Source: Ariolimax columbianus
Lineage: Eukaryota; Mollusca; Gastropoda; Stylommatophora; Arionidae
NCBI GenBank assembly: GCA_036924085.1
Contig: JAVGWX010000011.1
Span: forward strand, 39,790,970-39,854,969
Reading direction: 5' to 3'
DNA: 64,000 nucleotides
Positions 32,285 to 43,439 of the stretch are shown here, piece by piece. The position numbers and the translations under genes are program-made. Numbering within the stretch: position 1 is the stretch's first letter; every line of letters begins with the position of its first letter. The notes beneath the pieces were generated by a model. It was not told the origin of the DNA and did no database searches. It saw only the letters and a program-made list of their open reading frames with translations.

Positions 32285-32760
32285 GAACTATGGAGTTTCA
32301 TCTTTGTTCTTCCTGAGATAAAAGTCCCGGTTTCTCTTACAATTTCCATACAGCTTTTGTCTCAAATCTGTCTGGCGAGGACAGTATTGTTCTCTCTTTT
32401 CCCACGTGAGCATACAGCTTTGTAGGATGTGTTCCACGGTTATGGACACGTCCTCTGTCACAATCCTCATATTAATGTAAAGATGGCCCTTGAGTCTGTT
32501 ATGCCCAATTCTCAATCTGAAGATGATGACTTGCCCTTCTCTAGTTAAATTAAAGTAGCTGTCTTCTTTTTGGAAGTTGGGGTGTTGATCAGTCAATTTT
32601 CCCCTGAAGTTGGCTTTAATTATGGTCTTGGCCTCATTAAATGTGATGTCCAGGTCTGTTTGTGGGGATGTTTCTTCACACTTTACTGAACTAGGGAGTT
32701 TAAGCATGGATGCTGAATATTTTGTATTACCAATACATCCTACTATAATCAAAAGGACTG
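32285..32760 (-). mobile_element. RH5 LINE C-terminus
   Basis: An open minus-strand frame of about 150 codons (32752-32288): DITFNEAKTIIKANFRGKLT, FQKEDSYFNLTREGQVIIFR, LRIGHNRLKGHLYINMRI, a knuckle remnant (VEHILQSCML) and TDLRQKLYGN. Parallel to the RH1 C-terminus but a different family. The Cys residues of the CPCG motif are lost (DVSITVEH). Confidence 0.75.
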
Positions 32761-32954
32761 TGATTGAAAATGGTGTGTTTTCACCATACAGAAGGTTAGA
32801 CCGTATTTAAAGAATGTACCTGTTCTGCTTAGAGTGCTCTCCTCCTAACTGATGGTTTTTTAAACAGTCCATTTGTTCTTGACATGACAAGTTCAGTTTG
32901 TGTTTTTCTTTTTAATTGTTAATATATTTTTTATTACTGAATGATAAAATTACT

Positions 32955-33135
32955 TGTCCAGTGAAGGTGCCGTGGTCACTGATTGGTAACAGTGCACTCC
33001 AGTCTACCCAGCTGTAAATGGGTGCCTACTTACTTTTAGGGAAGACAAGGAAGCAAACTAGTCACTCCACCTTATAAAAGGCTGGGACCTAGTGCAGTTA
33101 AACCCCAAACACTTCATCTCTGACGACAGTATCTG
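32955..33135 (+). mobile_element. tRNA-like SINE
   Basis: GTGGTCACTGATTGGTAACA at 32972-32991 resembles a box A region, then ACCCAGCTGTAAATGGGTGC and a 100-bp body. No clear box B. Confidence 0.5.
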
Positions 33136-33906
33136 TTGGAACACTACCTTTACTTTATTATATTTTTTTCAAATACCTGACACAGTAATGTTTTTTTAAA
33201 ATTATAACGGAGTGAAATAAAAACGTAGCCACATACTGGGGTGGTTGTAGGAGCAAGTGACCTTTATTGCTTGGCTCTATAAATACCCCTGGTGGAAATA
33301 AACACACAAATGGTAGCTTATTAAAAATGAGCCTGGTGACCGTCTTACAAATATAGATGACATAATCTGTGCATGTTAAATTCTGAGCATTTTCCTAAAG
33401 CATCTTATTTATAAACTTTCTCCTTGTTTGGCGTTGTTCAGATTTTAAATACACTGGACAACACACAAATTGCCTTTGAAATGGAAAAAACCAATCTTTG
33501 CTAATTTATTGGTCCTAAGCCATGAAAATGACATTAAAACATATCATTTGGCTCTTCTTTAGGATCAAAATAAATGTTGATGTACAAACGACTTGATAGC
33601 ATACTTGAAGATAAATCCACTATCCGATAAGTTCCGTAAAGCAAAGGGTTTCTTATTCTCTATTTTTCCTTTTTGAAACCTATTAAAATAATATATTTGT
33701 TATATAGCGCTAAATATGTGTAGAGTAAATAACATCTGGTGTGTCCTGATGTTCCAATGGAGAACAAATGTATCAAGATAATTCATTGTTGGCCACTCAT
33801 TTCCAAAAGTTGAAAGTTTATGAAGTCTTATTTATTGATTTCAACGTCTTTTGAAAAGAATTTAAAAAATGCTTTTTTTTTTGAAAGTTATACGTATATT
33901 TCTGGT

Positions 33907-33983
<77 letters not shown>

Positions 33984-34180
33984 TATTCTTCTTCTGATCA
34001 ATTAAAAAAATGGGTTTCTCAGTTTAAAAATATGTATCTTTCTTTAGAAGATTACATCACTACACCTAGCAGGCTTTTTGAATGTGTGAATGGCAGGGTG
34101 TGCAATGCCATGAGTTGCAATGTCTTCTACCCTAGAGAGGGACAATTTATCTTTTTCTTAAAGAAAAATATAACATGATT
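33136..34180. other. DYNLT intron 1 with (TA)n
   Basis: Mostly unassigned. A 70-bp (TA)n tract lies at 33911-33980. Confidence 0.55.
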
Positions 34181-34199
34181 TATATTGTTAAAGCTACAT

Positions 34200-35165
34200 C
34201 CTTGTATATATAATGATACAGATCAGGAATGCACAGACAAGTTTCTTCAGCGGCAGTCAACAGAGAATCGCATTTATTTATTGGGTGGTCAAGATTATAT
34301 TATACAGGCCTGTGAACACCTGTATAACAAGGTGTCCAGCGCAGTTCTTGTGAGTGGGAGGCATGGGGACTTGTTTCACACCTTGGTCAGTGTGAGACAG
34401 GGTTGTGCACTCTCCCCAACACTTTTCAACATATTCCTTGAAGGAATTATGAATGAGGCACTTGTAGATTATGTTGGTACTGTCAAGATAGGGGACTGAA
34501 CGATTACCAACCTTTCTTTTACAGATGACATTGGCATGTTGGCGTACCTTTTGACTATGGTATGGAGATTAATGCTGGAAAGTCAAAATTAATGACCAAC
34601 AACGTCGAGGGCTTCAATGGATGGATAAAAGCTAATTGCCAGGAACTTGAAGTGGTCAACCGTTTTAAATATCTGGATTCGATTGTTAGGGATGAAGTAT
34701 CAAAATGTGAGGTGTTGGTCATAATAGCACAGACAATAGCGATGCTTGCATGGCTGAACAAAATCTGGCAAGATAAATAATTAGCACGAAGAATAATACA
34801 TGAAGATCAGATTAATGTGTACATTGGTCCTGTCAATATTCCTCTATGCTTGTGAGACATGGACAATTACAGATGACCTACAGCAGAAGATAACGGCCTT
34901 GGAGAGGAAATAGGGCCTTTGAAGAGATGTTGGCAATTGTCAAAAAAAAGAAACTTGCTTGGTACGAGCAAATATAGATATTCAATGGTTTTGCAAATAC
35001 GATCCTGCGCAGAAAGGTGCAAGGTTGATAACGAAGAGATCGTCCCGAAAGGAGATCGGAGGACAACGTAAAAGAAAGGACCAGAGAAGGCACAGGCAGT
35101 GACTGCTGGCAGAGAGAGATGGCGTGTGGTTGTAGGGATGTCATTATGTGTGCCCCAACGACCTT
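34200..35165 (+). mobile_element. RTc LINE fragment
   Basis: SAVLVSGRHGDLFHTLVSVR leads into QGCALSPTLFNIFLEGIM (motif B) and YVGTVKIGD; motif C reads FTDDIG (FADD type). Then MEINAGKSKLMTNNVEGF, FKYLDSIVRDEVSKCEV, KIWQDK, an LYACETWT region, KLAWYEQI and the GRD--RVVVGMSLCVPQRP 3' end. Several frameshifts. Compared with 18.6-20.6 kb it lacks everything upstream of motif B. Confidence 0.78.
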
Positions 35166-35169
35166 ACTG

Positions 35170-35500
35170 GTTATGGGATGACCTGACCTGACTTCACCTG
35201 GTCAAGACTCAGCATTGAATGAACTGACAGCAGCTGGTTACTCATAGTGAACCATAGCTGACAGTGACCCTAATCTGCCTCCACTTCACAGCCCTGGAAA
35301 CAATCTGCATAAGTCATTAATGTAGTCTGGCCAAGGGCTAGGGGTCGTAGTGGCAAGTCCAAACCGTTCTTCAGCCAGCTGAAATCAGACGTGTTTCCAC
35401 TACGTAAAGCAGTCCAGTAAAAATTTAGTGCCACAGCCTCACTGTAAACTATGATACCATTACCTTTTCAGGGTGGACGCTGAATAATTTTATTTATTTT
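35170..35500 (+). mobile_element. SINE-A copy
   Basis: Head CAGCTGGTTACTCATAGTGA and ATAGCTGACAGTGACCCTAA; domain CAGCCCTGGAAACAATCTGC and TAGTCTGGCCAAGGGC; 3' part CACTGTAAACTATGATACCA and TTTTCAGGGTGGACGCTGAA. Full length but diverged. Confidence 0.7.
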
Positions 35501-36015
35501 TTATTATTTAAATAACTTTAATTTACTGACTTTTACAAAAATCGAATCATGAATTAATACAATGTTTTTGTTCTATTTCAGCAAGTAAGTGGTTATATCA
35601 CGTATTTCATCATGAAATTGAGGAGAAGTACTGTTTAACAATTTATGTTTTGTTTCACATTATTATTTTGTATTTTTTTCTCAAATTTGTGCTTTGTTCA
35701 ATGTTGTTTATGGTTATAACTGTTATTATGCCCTATGCATCATGTGTGACCTGTTTGTTGTAGTAAATATATGTGCACTGACTGTTCACAGAGTTGAATG
35801 TGGAAACTTTAATAAGATTATTCTTTGCATTTTTATGCAAGGCAAACTACACATCACCGCCAGAGTGCTGCTGGAGCCTGAAAGGAGAAGAAAAAATAGT
35901 AAAACTAAACCTGCCTCACATGACATAAGTGATCACAACTGAGGGTTGTTTATGAAGCTGGTGCTGGCTGCTTTATTTTGTAGACATTTTAAGCCACATT
36001 AACTGCAAGAAAAAT
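35501..36015. other. DYNLT intron 1, unassigned
   Basis: No supported feature. An open frame at 35694-35942 has no recognisable content. Confidence 0.4.
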
Positions 36016-36019
36016 ACAA

Positions 36020-36740
36020 CTTAACCATCCAAGTCATTGATAGGTTTTAAAATATCACTCCTATCCATATCTAGGCAAAAGCCGCTGTCCATCGTAGACG
36101 ATAATGGCATAATTTATTTTTCTAGCGCTATTTTTAGTAAGGATTAACTGCACTACTTTTTTATCCTCACTCTCTCGTCTCGTGTCGCCTGACCCCAGTG
36201 GCAAGACGACTAGGGGGCGACTACGAGATGCAGGGGACTCCGCATCAAGCACCCGTGAAAAAGACGACGGAGTCCGGAGTCGAACCCACACCACCTGATC
36301 ACAAAGCCGACGGCGTAACCACTTCACCACGGAATCCCACTATCCATATCTAGTGTAGCCATAATTGGTGCCTGTGAAGCCAGGATGTCGGTTTTGTTGC
36401 CCTGAACCCCAGAATGACCAGGGCAGTAGATTCACACTAGGTCCTCCAGGTTTGGTGCCCCAACAACTGCCATCCACTCATGGTTTAGCCAGCCTTTCTG
36501 TTCCTTCCAAAGTAAGGTTTGGAAGTCTGAAACGGTAACTGCCCCTGTTAAAGAAGTCCCAGATAGTCATCTCAAACCTGCAGCCACTGCTTCCATCTCC
36601 ATTCTCATACTGGAGATTGCTGTTCTGTATGAACCACTTTGCTCAGCAACGACTAACTGTCTCACTCTAGCTGAGAACCCCAACTTGATATCTCACTGAG
36701 TGGCACCGATCCATCAGTATATATCACTGCTCTTCAACCT
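36020..36740 (-). mobile_element. RH6 LINE RNase H region
   Basis: The minus strand from 36725 reads VIYTDGSVPLSE (first catalytic motif), then a decayed middle, AW-MSGWQLLGHQTW-like sequence, and a (V)WIYCPGHSGV-like motif near 36425-36400 in a shifted frame. Interrupted at 36075-36339 by SINE-E. Partner copy: 26640-26995. Confidence 0.68.
36061..36353 (-). mobile_element. SINE-E, tRNA-derived, 14-bp duplications
   Basis: CTATCCATATCTAG at 36061-36074 and 36340-36353. The minus-strand insert opens GGGATTCCGTGGTGAAGTGG (box A), has GGTTCGACTCC (box B) about 36 bp on, and ends TAAAAATAGCGCTAGAAAAA. Length 265 bp. Confidence 0.85.
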
Positions 36741-36744
36741 GGCT

Positions 36745-37055
36745 AGAAAAATTACGTGCTGTATTCAAAACATTAAAAAATACAGATTCATCGGAGAATC
36801 GCAATATTTTCTTCAAATTAGATTTTAGTGTGTAAGGTAAGGAAAATTTACCCTCACGAAAGGTATAAAAAAGGTATAAAAAGGTTGAAGAGCACTGGTA
36901 TGTATGATGGTATCACTAAACTGCATGTTATCATTTATCAGGTTATTTAACCCATTCCAGTCCAGTATGGAAGGATTAAGGCACGCATAAAACATCAGAT
37001 TGTCCAATTAGGGTGAGATAGGAATCAAAACACTACTGTTGCCAATTGTTACATA
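36745..37055. other. DYNLT intron 1, unassigned
   Basis: A+T-rich; AAGGTATAAAAAAGGTATAAA duplication at 36860-36883. Confidence 0.4.
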
Positions 37056-37057
37056 GC

Positions 37058-37860
37058 AACAAATTATATACGAGGAGAGTTCAAGCCAAATTGGAACTTT
37101 TTTTGTAAGGAACAAAATATTTTTTTCAAGTATTCAAAATGCCATTTATTTTTCGATGTAATCTCCTGCAACATTTTATGCACTTATCCCAGCGTTTAAG
37201 TAATACTTGAAAAGCTTCAGCATAGAAAGATTTGTCAGTATGTCTCAACCAATCCAGGACTGCCTGTTTGCTTCCACTGCTTGGATGCTCATTTCGATTC
37301 AGGAGTATAATAAAGCACCCAGCTTTTGTCACATGTAATAAAACAAAAAGTAATGCCTTTCATGTTAAAACGTTCCTTCAATTCAGTGTAGGCTTGAACT
37401 CTTCTCTGCCGGTCAAAATCAAAAAGCTGTCTTGGCACCCCATGTGCACTAGCCTTCCTAAATGCAAATCTTCATGAATAATAGTGTTCACCGTACCTAG
37501 AGAAAGACTTGCCTCTTGTGAAATTTTGCGACAGGTTATGCGTTGATCCACAATCTAGATATTCACAGGAATGACTGTGGTGGATTGAGAGCCACCACGG
37601 TCGTGATCATCACTCAACGGGTGTATGGCCTTCTGTAAAATGTTTATACCATTCAAATGTCTTACTGCAACTGAGTGTCTCATCACCGTATTGTGGTTGC
37701 AGTCATCTGTACATTTCCGCAGATTTCACGCCTTCTTTCACAAGAAACATCATCACAACACGCCGTACCACGCAAGCACTAAGACTGTCGTCTGCCATAT
37801 TTATTTATCTGTTACATAACTGGCCCACGGCAAGTGCGCCACCTAGCAGTAATATGACAC
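37058..37860 (-). mobile_element. Mariner-like element, truncated transposase
   Basis: The minus strand begins with MADDSLSACVV and FLVKEGVKSAEM (HTH), then DRGGSQSTT, TVNTIIHEDLHLGRLVHMGC, a GTF-HERHYFLFYYM remnant and VPIWLEL near the left end. Catalytic D motifs are missing or broken. Distinct from the family at 15.3 and 28.5 kb. Confidence 0.7.
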
Positions 37861-38520
37861 AAGTGCCCCTAAATATATTGTTGAATATATTTCTGTATTT
37901 TCACTTTCACATTAATTGCATTTAATACTTCATGCTAATATATACTTTTATTATAAATATTTGTCATAAATAATTTAATTATGTGTTCTAAAATCTGTAT
38001 ATTTAAATTTAATTTGTTTAAAATTTGTGAATATTGTTTTCAACAAAAACTATTTGACACACACTGACTGAAAGACACAATTCAACTGTTCTAACGTGGG
38101 CTAGAAAGGGTTAATCTCAAGCTCTGCTCTCACATTGCATCACTCTCTGCATTCCCTGCAGATGGTTGTGATGACTCTGTGATAATCTGTCATTCTATCA
38201 CCTAGATTATCAACTCAACTTGGGTCACCTGTTCACAATTGTTCTCTCTGCCTGTGCCACCCATAACGCTCCACTCTTGATGTCTGAGGTAGAGCAGTCA
38301 AGTCAAGGTCTATTCAAACAGCTCCAGAACTTTTGTGTAACTTTTTGGGCATGTGTGGAACCTAGTCAGATTTGCCTACTTTGAAATACTTCCCTTCTCT
38401 ATTAATGAATGCATCACTCCCACTGCTGTTTCCTCTCCATAAATTAGTGCTGGTAATCATTTCTGTGGATTATGTATAGACACATCTGAAAATTGTCCTA
38501 AATTTTTCAAAGGTCTGAAA
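37861..38520. other. DYNLT intron 1, unassigned
   Basis: A+T-rich to 38050, otherwise nothing supported. Confidence 0.4.
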
Positions 38521-38524
38521 TTAT

Positions 38525-38770
38525 CCTCTTTTTTTTGCGCTCGTCTTAATTCTTTATTTCCAAGACTGCGTTGCACTATGTTTTTATTTTGCACCTGTCG
38601 GTCCAGTGCATCCGACTTCATCATGCATTTTATGTAAGGGTGTGCTTCCTCCTGCATTTTCTAAGGGTTTGCTTCCCTAGGTTAGCGGCCGGTGCTGTGA
38701 TGGGGGCGTGAACCCAGCACCTTTAGATTGTGAGTCGTGTCACTTAACCACAAGCCCACACCGTCCCCCT
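38525..38770 (-). mobile_element. SINE-C copy
   Basis: Minus strand GGGCTTGTGGTTAAGTGACA (box A), GTGCTGGGTTCACGCCC (box B), TGCACTGGACCGACAGGTGC body. T-rich end at 38525-38540. Confidence 0.78.
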
Positions 38771-39360
38771 ATCATCCTTTTGAGCTGAATTTCAGTTTGT
38801 AAAATAGAAATAAATTCTGCATGTGTCAGGTCAGGTGATCAAGGTGCCTCGGGAAGCATGCTGGTCTTTGTTTTTACAAAAAATTCCAAAATGTTAAATA
38901 AACAATGATTTTTTGGCTGGTCTGGTTTATTGTTATGGTGATTGTACCATGTTATGAGGGATGAGTTTTGGGACTGACAACCTCATCATGTAAAACAAGG
39001 GACTAGAAAAACTGCAGCTGCAGAAGTACATAGATGATTTGGCACAGGCTTTCTGCAAGGATGCCAACTGTAGTAGTGGCCCAATGCTCTTAATTCATTC
39101 TTCTTTTTGCTTCAACGTAGAGCATTATCCACAACTGCAGCTGGGCTCTTTTAAAGGATGCCTGTTTCCAAGCAGTTGTAACTATTCACATAATTCATCC
39201 ATTGTGAAGCATATATTTTAACTGCAGTTGATCCATATATAGGAAGTCTGTTAAGGAGATTACAGCAGTCAGTGACTGATATCTAACTGCTTTCATCAAG
39301 GCCAGAGAACCAGAGCTGCCCAAGACTCCTCTTCTGCATTTATCCTGAAAAAGACGTGAC
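38771..39360. other. DYNLT intron 1, unassigned repeat?
   Basis: ACAACCTCATCATGTAAAAC at 38980 recurs inverted at 45215-45235 (TTTTTACATGATGAGGTTGC), so a dispersed repeat may be present. Not classified. Confidence 0.4.
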
Positions 39361-39364
39361 ATTA

Positions 39365-39830
39365 TATTGTTTTTGACAGCTGCGATATCTGCGTCTTTTG
39401 GCACAACACATTTGATTTCAGCAGGCTTTTTTTGTGTGCCGGGGTTGCCTTCCCACCACGATCTCTCTCTTAGCCAGACTACACTAGTGCAGCCTTTTTC
39501 CAGGGCTGTCGCTCGAAGGGGAAATAAGATCTTGGCCAGTTTGCTGACCCTGATGCATACAGCCAGATGTGAGTTACTGGCTGTGCTGTCAGCTCATTCA
39601 CTGTGCTGCGTCTTCAGCCCTGCCCAAGACCCTATTCGGCCTCCAAGTGGTGGCCCTAGAAACAGCCTGGCTGAGAGAATAGGAATCAAAGAGAGCAGGC
39701 AAACTTAGTTTAAAAAATGTACCATGCCGAAAAATGCAAATGCCGCAGATTCTCTGTAAACTATGATCCAGCGTAACAAAATGCTCTTTTCAGAACGAAC
39801 AATCTGAGCATATGCAGTGGCGAATTATAA
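39365..39830. mobile_element. Inverted pair of SINE-A copies
   Basis: A minus-strand SINE-A (39365-39620, head on the right) meets a plus-strand piece (39618-39830) that starts within the shared domain: CCAAGACCCTATTCGGCCTC, GGTGGCCCTAGAAACAGCCT, then CTGTAAACTATGATCCAGCG. The arms are head to head. Confidence 0.72.
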
Positions 39831-39894
39831 TGGGAATGATTCTTTTACATGATGTTTCACATTGGGCAAACTATGAGAAACATGGCCATACCAG

Positions 39895-40260
39895 CAAAGC
39901 TTTCATGATTTAACAATTGAAAGAAGGTCCAGGTACGGTCCGATAGACTGTTGGACAATCTTGCCGACACTGACATTCGTGACATGCTCGATAAGATTCC
40001 AAGGTTCCATCTAAAATACATCTCCATAGTTTTGATTTTTCATTCATTGTCCATGTTTCACAAGCATATAGGTACACAAAGAGGATCAGTGTTCGCATTA
40101 AATTTATTCTAGTGGCCAGAGATATATTTTTTGTATCTCTTTAAATTGTCTTTAGTGAAGAATGACTTGTCAAAGCCAGAGCATTCCTCATTCGTAGCTC
40201 CACAGCGGAACCCTCATCGTCAATGACAGACCCCCACATATTTAAATTGAGTAACTGTTT
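39895..40260 (-). mobile_element. RTc-like LINE fragment
   Basis: The minus-strand frame MRTLILFVYLYACETWTMNE matches RTc MRTLVLSIFLYACETWTV at 19053; a further 150 bp upstream matches the region above that motif (TINTKLNLNMWGSVIDDEGS-like). Confidence 0.65.
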
Positions 40261-40274
40261 CAACTAAGCTGCAC

Positions 40275-40410
40275 ATAAATACAGTTTGCACAATTCATAA
40301 AGTTTGCACAATACATAAAGTTTGCACATAAAATAAAGTTTGCACATAAATACAGTTTGCACATAAAATACACTTTGCACATAAAATACAGTTTGCACAT
40401 AAAATACAGT
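40275..40410. repeat. 18-bp minisatellite before DYNLT exon 2
   Basis: About seven units of (A)AAATACAGTTTGCACAT with variants (AAAGTTTGCACAAT at the left). It ends about 22 bp before the exon 2 acceptor, so it covers the region where a branch point would normally lie. Confidence 0.88.
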
Positions 40411-40432
40411 TCATCATTTTATTGTTTTGCAG

Positions 40433-40598
40433 ACAACGTTTGTGGTTGATGAAGTGACAAATATTATTAAGGAAGCAGTGGAGGGAGCTATTGGTGGCAG
40501 TGGTTACCAGCATAACAAAGTTAACCAGTGGACATCAACTGTGGTAGAGCAGTGTCTGAACCAGCTGACCAAGCTAGGAAAACCATTCAAATATATTG
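40433..40598 (+). CDS. DYNLT1/3-like: Tctex-type dynein light chain, exon 2
   Basis: Acceptor ATTGTTTTGCAG ends at 40432; donor ATTG|GTGAGA at 40599. The exon encodes [40 protein letters not shown] and [15 protein letters not shown]. This is the two-helix and first-strand part of the Tctex-1 fold; [11 protein letters not shown] and [11 protein letters not shown] are hallmark family motifs. Tctex light chains form homodimers on the cytoplasmic dynein intermediate chain and help attach cargo. 166 nt, phase 0 in and phase 1 out, matching exons 1 and 3. Nothing in it is broken. The sequence cannot separate DYNLT1 from DYNLT3 orthology with certainty. Confidence 0.96.
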
Positions 40599-40599
40599 G

Positions 40600-41495
40600 T
40601 GAGAAAGTAAATAGCACTGATGTGTTGTCTTGAGGGTTTGTGATGTCCAGGAAGAGCAGAACACTCTTAATTTTTGTGTGATTGGAAAGAGAAGATAACT
40701 GGTTTAATACATGAACTTATTTCCCCTGTTCAGGGCACCATGTGTTAGACATTATGTTTCCAATGTTCAGCGACACGGATTGTCGTTACCCCTCAACACT
40801 TCAACCATATTTATGTTTTCAGAGGGTGGGCTTGTATTGTACTACAGTCGCATGTATCATCATCCCAGTATCCCCATCTCTTTAAGTTCTTTCTGCATTG
40901 TGAAACACCAATTCTGAATATATTTGGGGCTTCCATGTTGTGTAAGGCAAGTGGTTCCAAGTGCAGATTACTCCTGAAGCTCGATCCTGCATCAGTTCAT
41001 TTCATCTTTCTATGCAGCAGCATTTTTCAGGACTAGTCTGTAGATGCTGTGTTGACTGTCAGAAACTTCTAGATTTCAGTCTTGTGCACTGTACCTGATG
41101 TCCAAACAAAGGGTGCCTTGGGTCATTCACCCGTTTCTCTCTTTCTATTTCTGACGTCACACTTCTCTGTGACTTAGGTAGTGTTACACCAAATATTTGG
41201 TAAATATTTTGGTTGCGGAGAGAGTTTTTAGATACCCTGTTACTATTAGGGTCAGCCTCATTTATTGTGATGTCAATAAGTTTGACACGTGCAGAGTTTT
41301 TTCCAAACTGGCATACCACATTCAGCTACAGAGAAACACAAGACAATTGCTGATGTTAGGAGGACAGCTGGCTGTGCTCCCCATGTTGTGGCAGCAATTT
41401 TCAAATGAATTAACAACCATTGAATTGGATGATGACACTGCAATAGATGGATCAGCAATTCACAATTTTGAAATTAAACGAGGTTCAGGAGAGGG
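40600..41495. other. DYNLT intron 2, unassigned
   Basis: No element recognised. The minus frame 41319-41059 is open for 86 codons but has no recognisable motif. Confidence 0.4.
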
Positions 41496-41499
41496 GTAA

Positions 41500-41790
41500 A
41501 GATGTAGCAGTGAATGACCGCAGCCAGCATCGCATAGCTGATTGCTTGCATCAGGGTCAACGTACTATAGCTGACCAAGACGCTATTATGCCTACAGGTG
41601 GTGTCCCTAGAAACAGGTTGCAGTTTTGTAGCAGTCAGGGTAATAGAATAGGGATCGCAGAAGGATGGTGAAACTGGTCTAAAAATGCAGATCCAAAGCC
41701 GGATGTGTCGGGCTGGAAAGCACAGATACCGCAGTCTTGCCATAAACAGCGTCCTTTTCAGGACGAACGCTGAAAAAGAAGAAAGGAAGT
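41500..41790 (+). mobile_element. SINE-A copy
   Basis: Head GATGTAGCAGTGAATGACCG, CATCAGGGTCAACGTACTAT, AGCTGACCAAGACG; domain GGTGTCCCTAGAAACAGGTT; 3' part GCCATAAACAGCGTCCTTTT, CAGGACGAACGCTGAAAAAG and a (GAA)-rich end. No clear duplication found. Confidence 0.75.
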
Positions 41791-42014
41791 TCGAGCGCAT
41801 AAGATGACGGAGCAGGAGTGCTGTCAACTAACGAGCTACAGGAACAATCAGTATTCACACCCTTCACGATTTACTGAGAACGACTGAGCACCTATAGGTA
41901 TACCCAAAGTGCGGTGAAGTTGATTCTTTAGAACAGGACATGCCAGATAGTACTAAGGTGAACACTCACAATAGCTTGTTAATATATATTGGTTTAATTA
42001 TATCTTCTTTTTAG

Positions 42015-42092
42015 TAACATGTGTGATAATGCAGAAAAATGGTGCAGGACTGCACACAGCAAGCTCATGTTTTTGGGACAATTCTACTGATG
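42015..42092 (+). CDS. DYNLT1/3-like: Tctex-type dynein light chain, exon 3
   Basis: Acceptor TCTTCTTTTTAG ends at 42014; donor GATG|GTTAGT at 42093. With the G from exon 2 it encodes [20 protein letters not shown] and WDNSTD, two central beta strands of the Tctex-1 fold. [19 protein letters not shown] is almost invariant in the family. 78 nt, phase 1 on both sides. Confidence 0.96.
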
Positions 42093-42099
42093 GTTAGTA

Positions 42100-42955
42100 C
42101 AATTTTCTTCTTTATCATCCTTTTTTTTTCCCCTTCGTGGAAGTATGGGGCACCCATTGGTCTTTATGTATGAAGCATTCAGAAAAGTATTTATTATCTT
42201 TTGCTGTAGTAGTTTGTGTGTCATACCACACTGCACTAGGTTTTCTGAAGATCACATTTAACTAGTGTTGCTGACTTTGAAAAAAAAATGTTTATTTGTT
42301 GGTCTATTGATATGATTTTGTTGTGTTTAAAGACATAAATGAATAAAGAACTTGTTGGTGTTGTTGTTTTTGTTGTGTGCGTGTGTTAGTTTCGGAGATA
42401 CAAGAAGATGAAGGTGAAAATTGATAAGACAGAGCACAAACACACATTTAGACTCACCAAATAGTATGCATTGCTCCTCTGCTAATCCACAGAAATCACC
42501 ACAAAACACTGATATTGTTATTTCTTAGCTAGGCCTAAGGTTCGTGTCCTGTTGTCTAATTTGAGTATAGGTCTGATAATGCATTTGGCTTACAATAAAC
42601 CAACAGATGAGAAATGACAACGCAAGAGCTCACGCCTTCAACAGCATGGTATTCCGTGGGATTGTGCTGCAGGGTGTGGACCCTATGGAAAGCACATGCA
42701 GAGATTGCTCGAGGATAATGAGGTGAAGAACATTGGCAATCTCTCGACAGGACTGAATTTACAATGCAGAAATCGTGCACAGGGCCACCTTAACTTTGTA
42801 CAAATTGGGTTGTTAGAAAATGTAGACGGACCACGCATGTGGTGCCCATGTCTGATAACAGAGAGCGCAATGCAGACATAGACCAAAGAGATAGAAAGAT
42901 GGCCTGTGTATCGTAATACCCCGACTTACGTAAAGATTATGTTTTTGGCCGTTGA
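42100..42955. other. DYNLT intron 3, unassigned
   Basis: T-rich to 42400; no recognisable element before the SINE-D copy. Confidence 0.4.
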
Positions 42956-42959
42956 GTAA

Positions 42960-43230
42960 CTCGAGTGGACTCAGTAGTCTCGAGGTAAGGTGTTCGCCTC
43001 GGGTGCTGAAAGTCATGATGTTCGAATCATGGTGGATACCGGGATTATTTCAAGTGGATCTTCTGGTAAAAATTCCCCTGATCTCTAGGTAGTGGGATTG
43101 GACTCCCGTGTTCAGTGTCGAAAACATTAAAAATTCCTTGGCAGTTGGAAATCGAAAATAGTAGGCTCAACTGACAAAAATTTAAATTAAAAATCTGCCC
43201 AAGTTATTTGTACCTTTCCCCAAGTAGTTT
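42960..43230 (+). mobile_element. SINE-D copy
   Basis: Head CTCAGTAGTCTCGAGGTAAG, box-B-like GTTCGAATCATGG, body GGTAAAAATTCCCCTGATCT and TTCCTTGGCAGTTGGAAATC. Parallel to 7160-7430. Confidence 0.72.
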
Positions 43231-43234
43231 GTTA

Positions 43235-43335
43235 AGGGCAGCTATAGATGGCACCTAACTGGCTGTGGGTCTACTTATCTCTAGTGTTTCAGTCTATTAA
43301 GTGGAACTCGCACATCGGGTAAACCACCCTTCAAT
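43235..43335 (-). mobile_element. Rep-R fragment
   Basis: CAGCTATAGATGGCACCTAA, TCTCTAGTGTTTCAGTCTAT and ACATCGGGTAAACCACCCTT match the reverse strand of the Rep-R centre. Confidence 0.58.
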
Positions 43336-43400
43336 AAACTGGTTTTATACAGATTCTGTAGAGTCTTCTAAACCAGTATAAAGGCGTTAAGTTAAGTATT
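43336..43400 (+). mobile_element. CRh LINE 3' hairpin only
   Basis: CTGGTTTTATACAGATTCTG / TAGAGTCTTCTAAACCAG (43339-43376) then TATAAAGGCGTTAAGTTAAG. Two substitutions keep the stem partly paired. Confidence 0.72.
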
Positions 43401-43439
43401 TCAATTTTCATATAAAAGATTATAATCAACTTTGATTAA

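Noticed and set aside
35694..35942. Host exon with an Arg/Lys-rich end
   Set aside because: No family similarity, no convincing splice donor after it, and the start is in A+T-rich sequence.
41059..41319. 86-codon minus ORF between DYNLT exons 2 and 3
   Set aside because: No recognised motif and no matching splice sites; likely chance.
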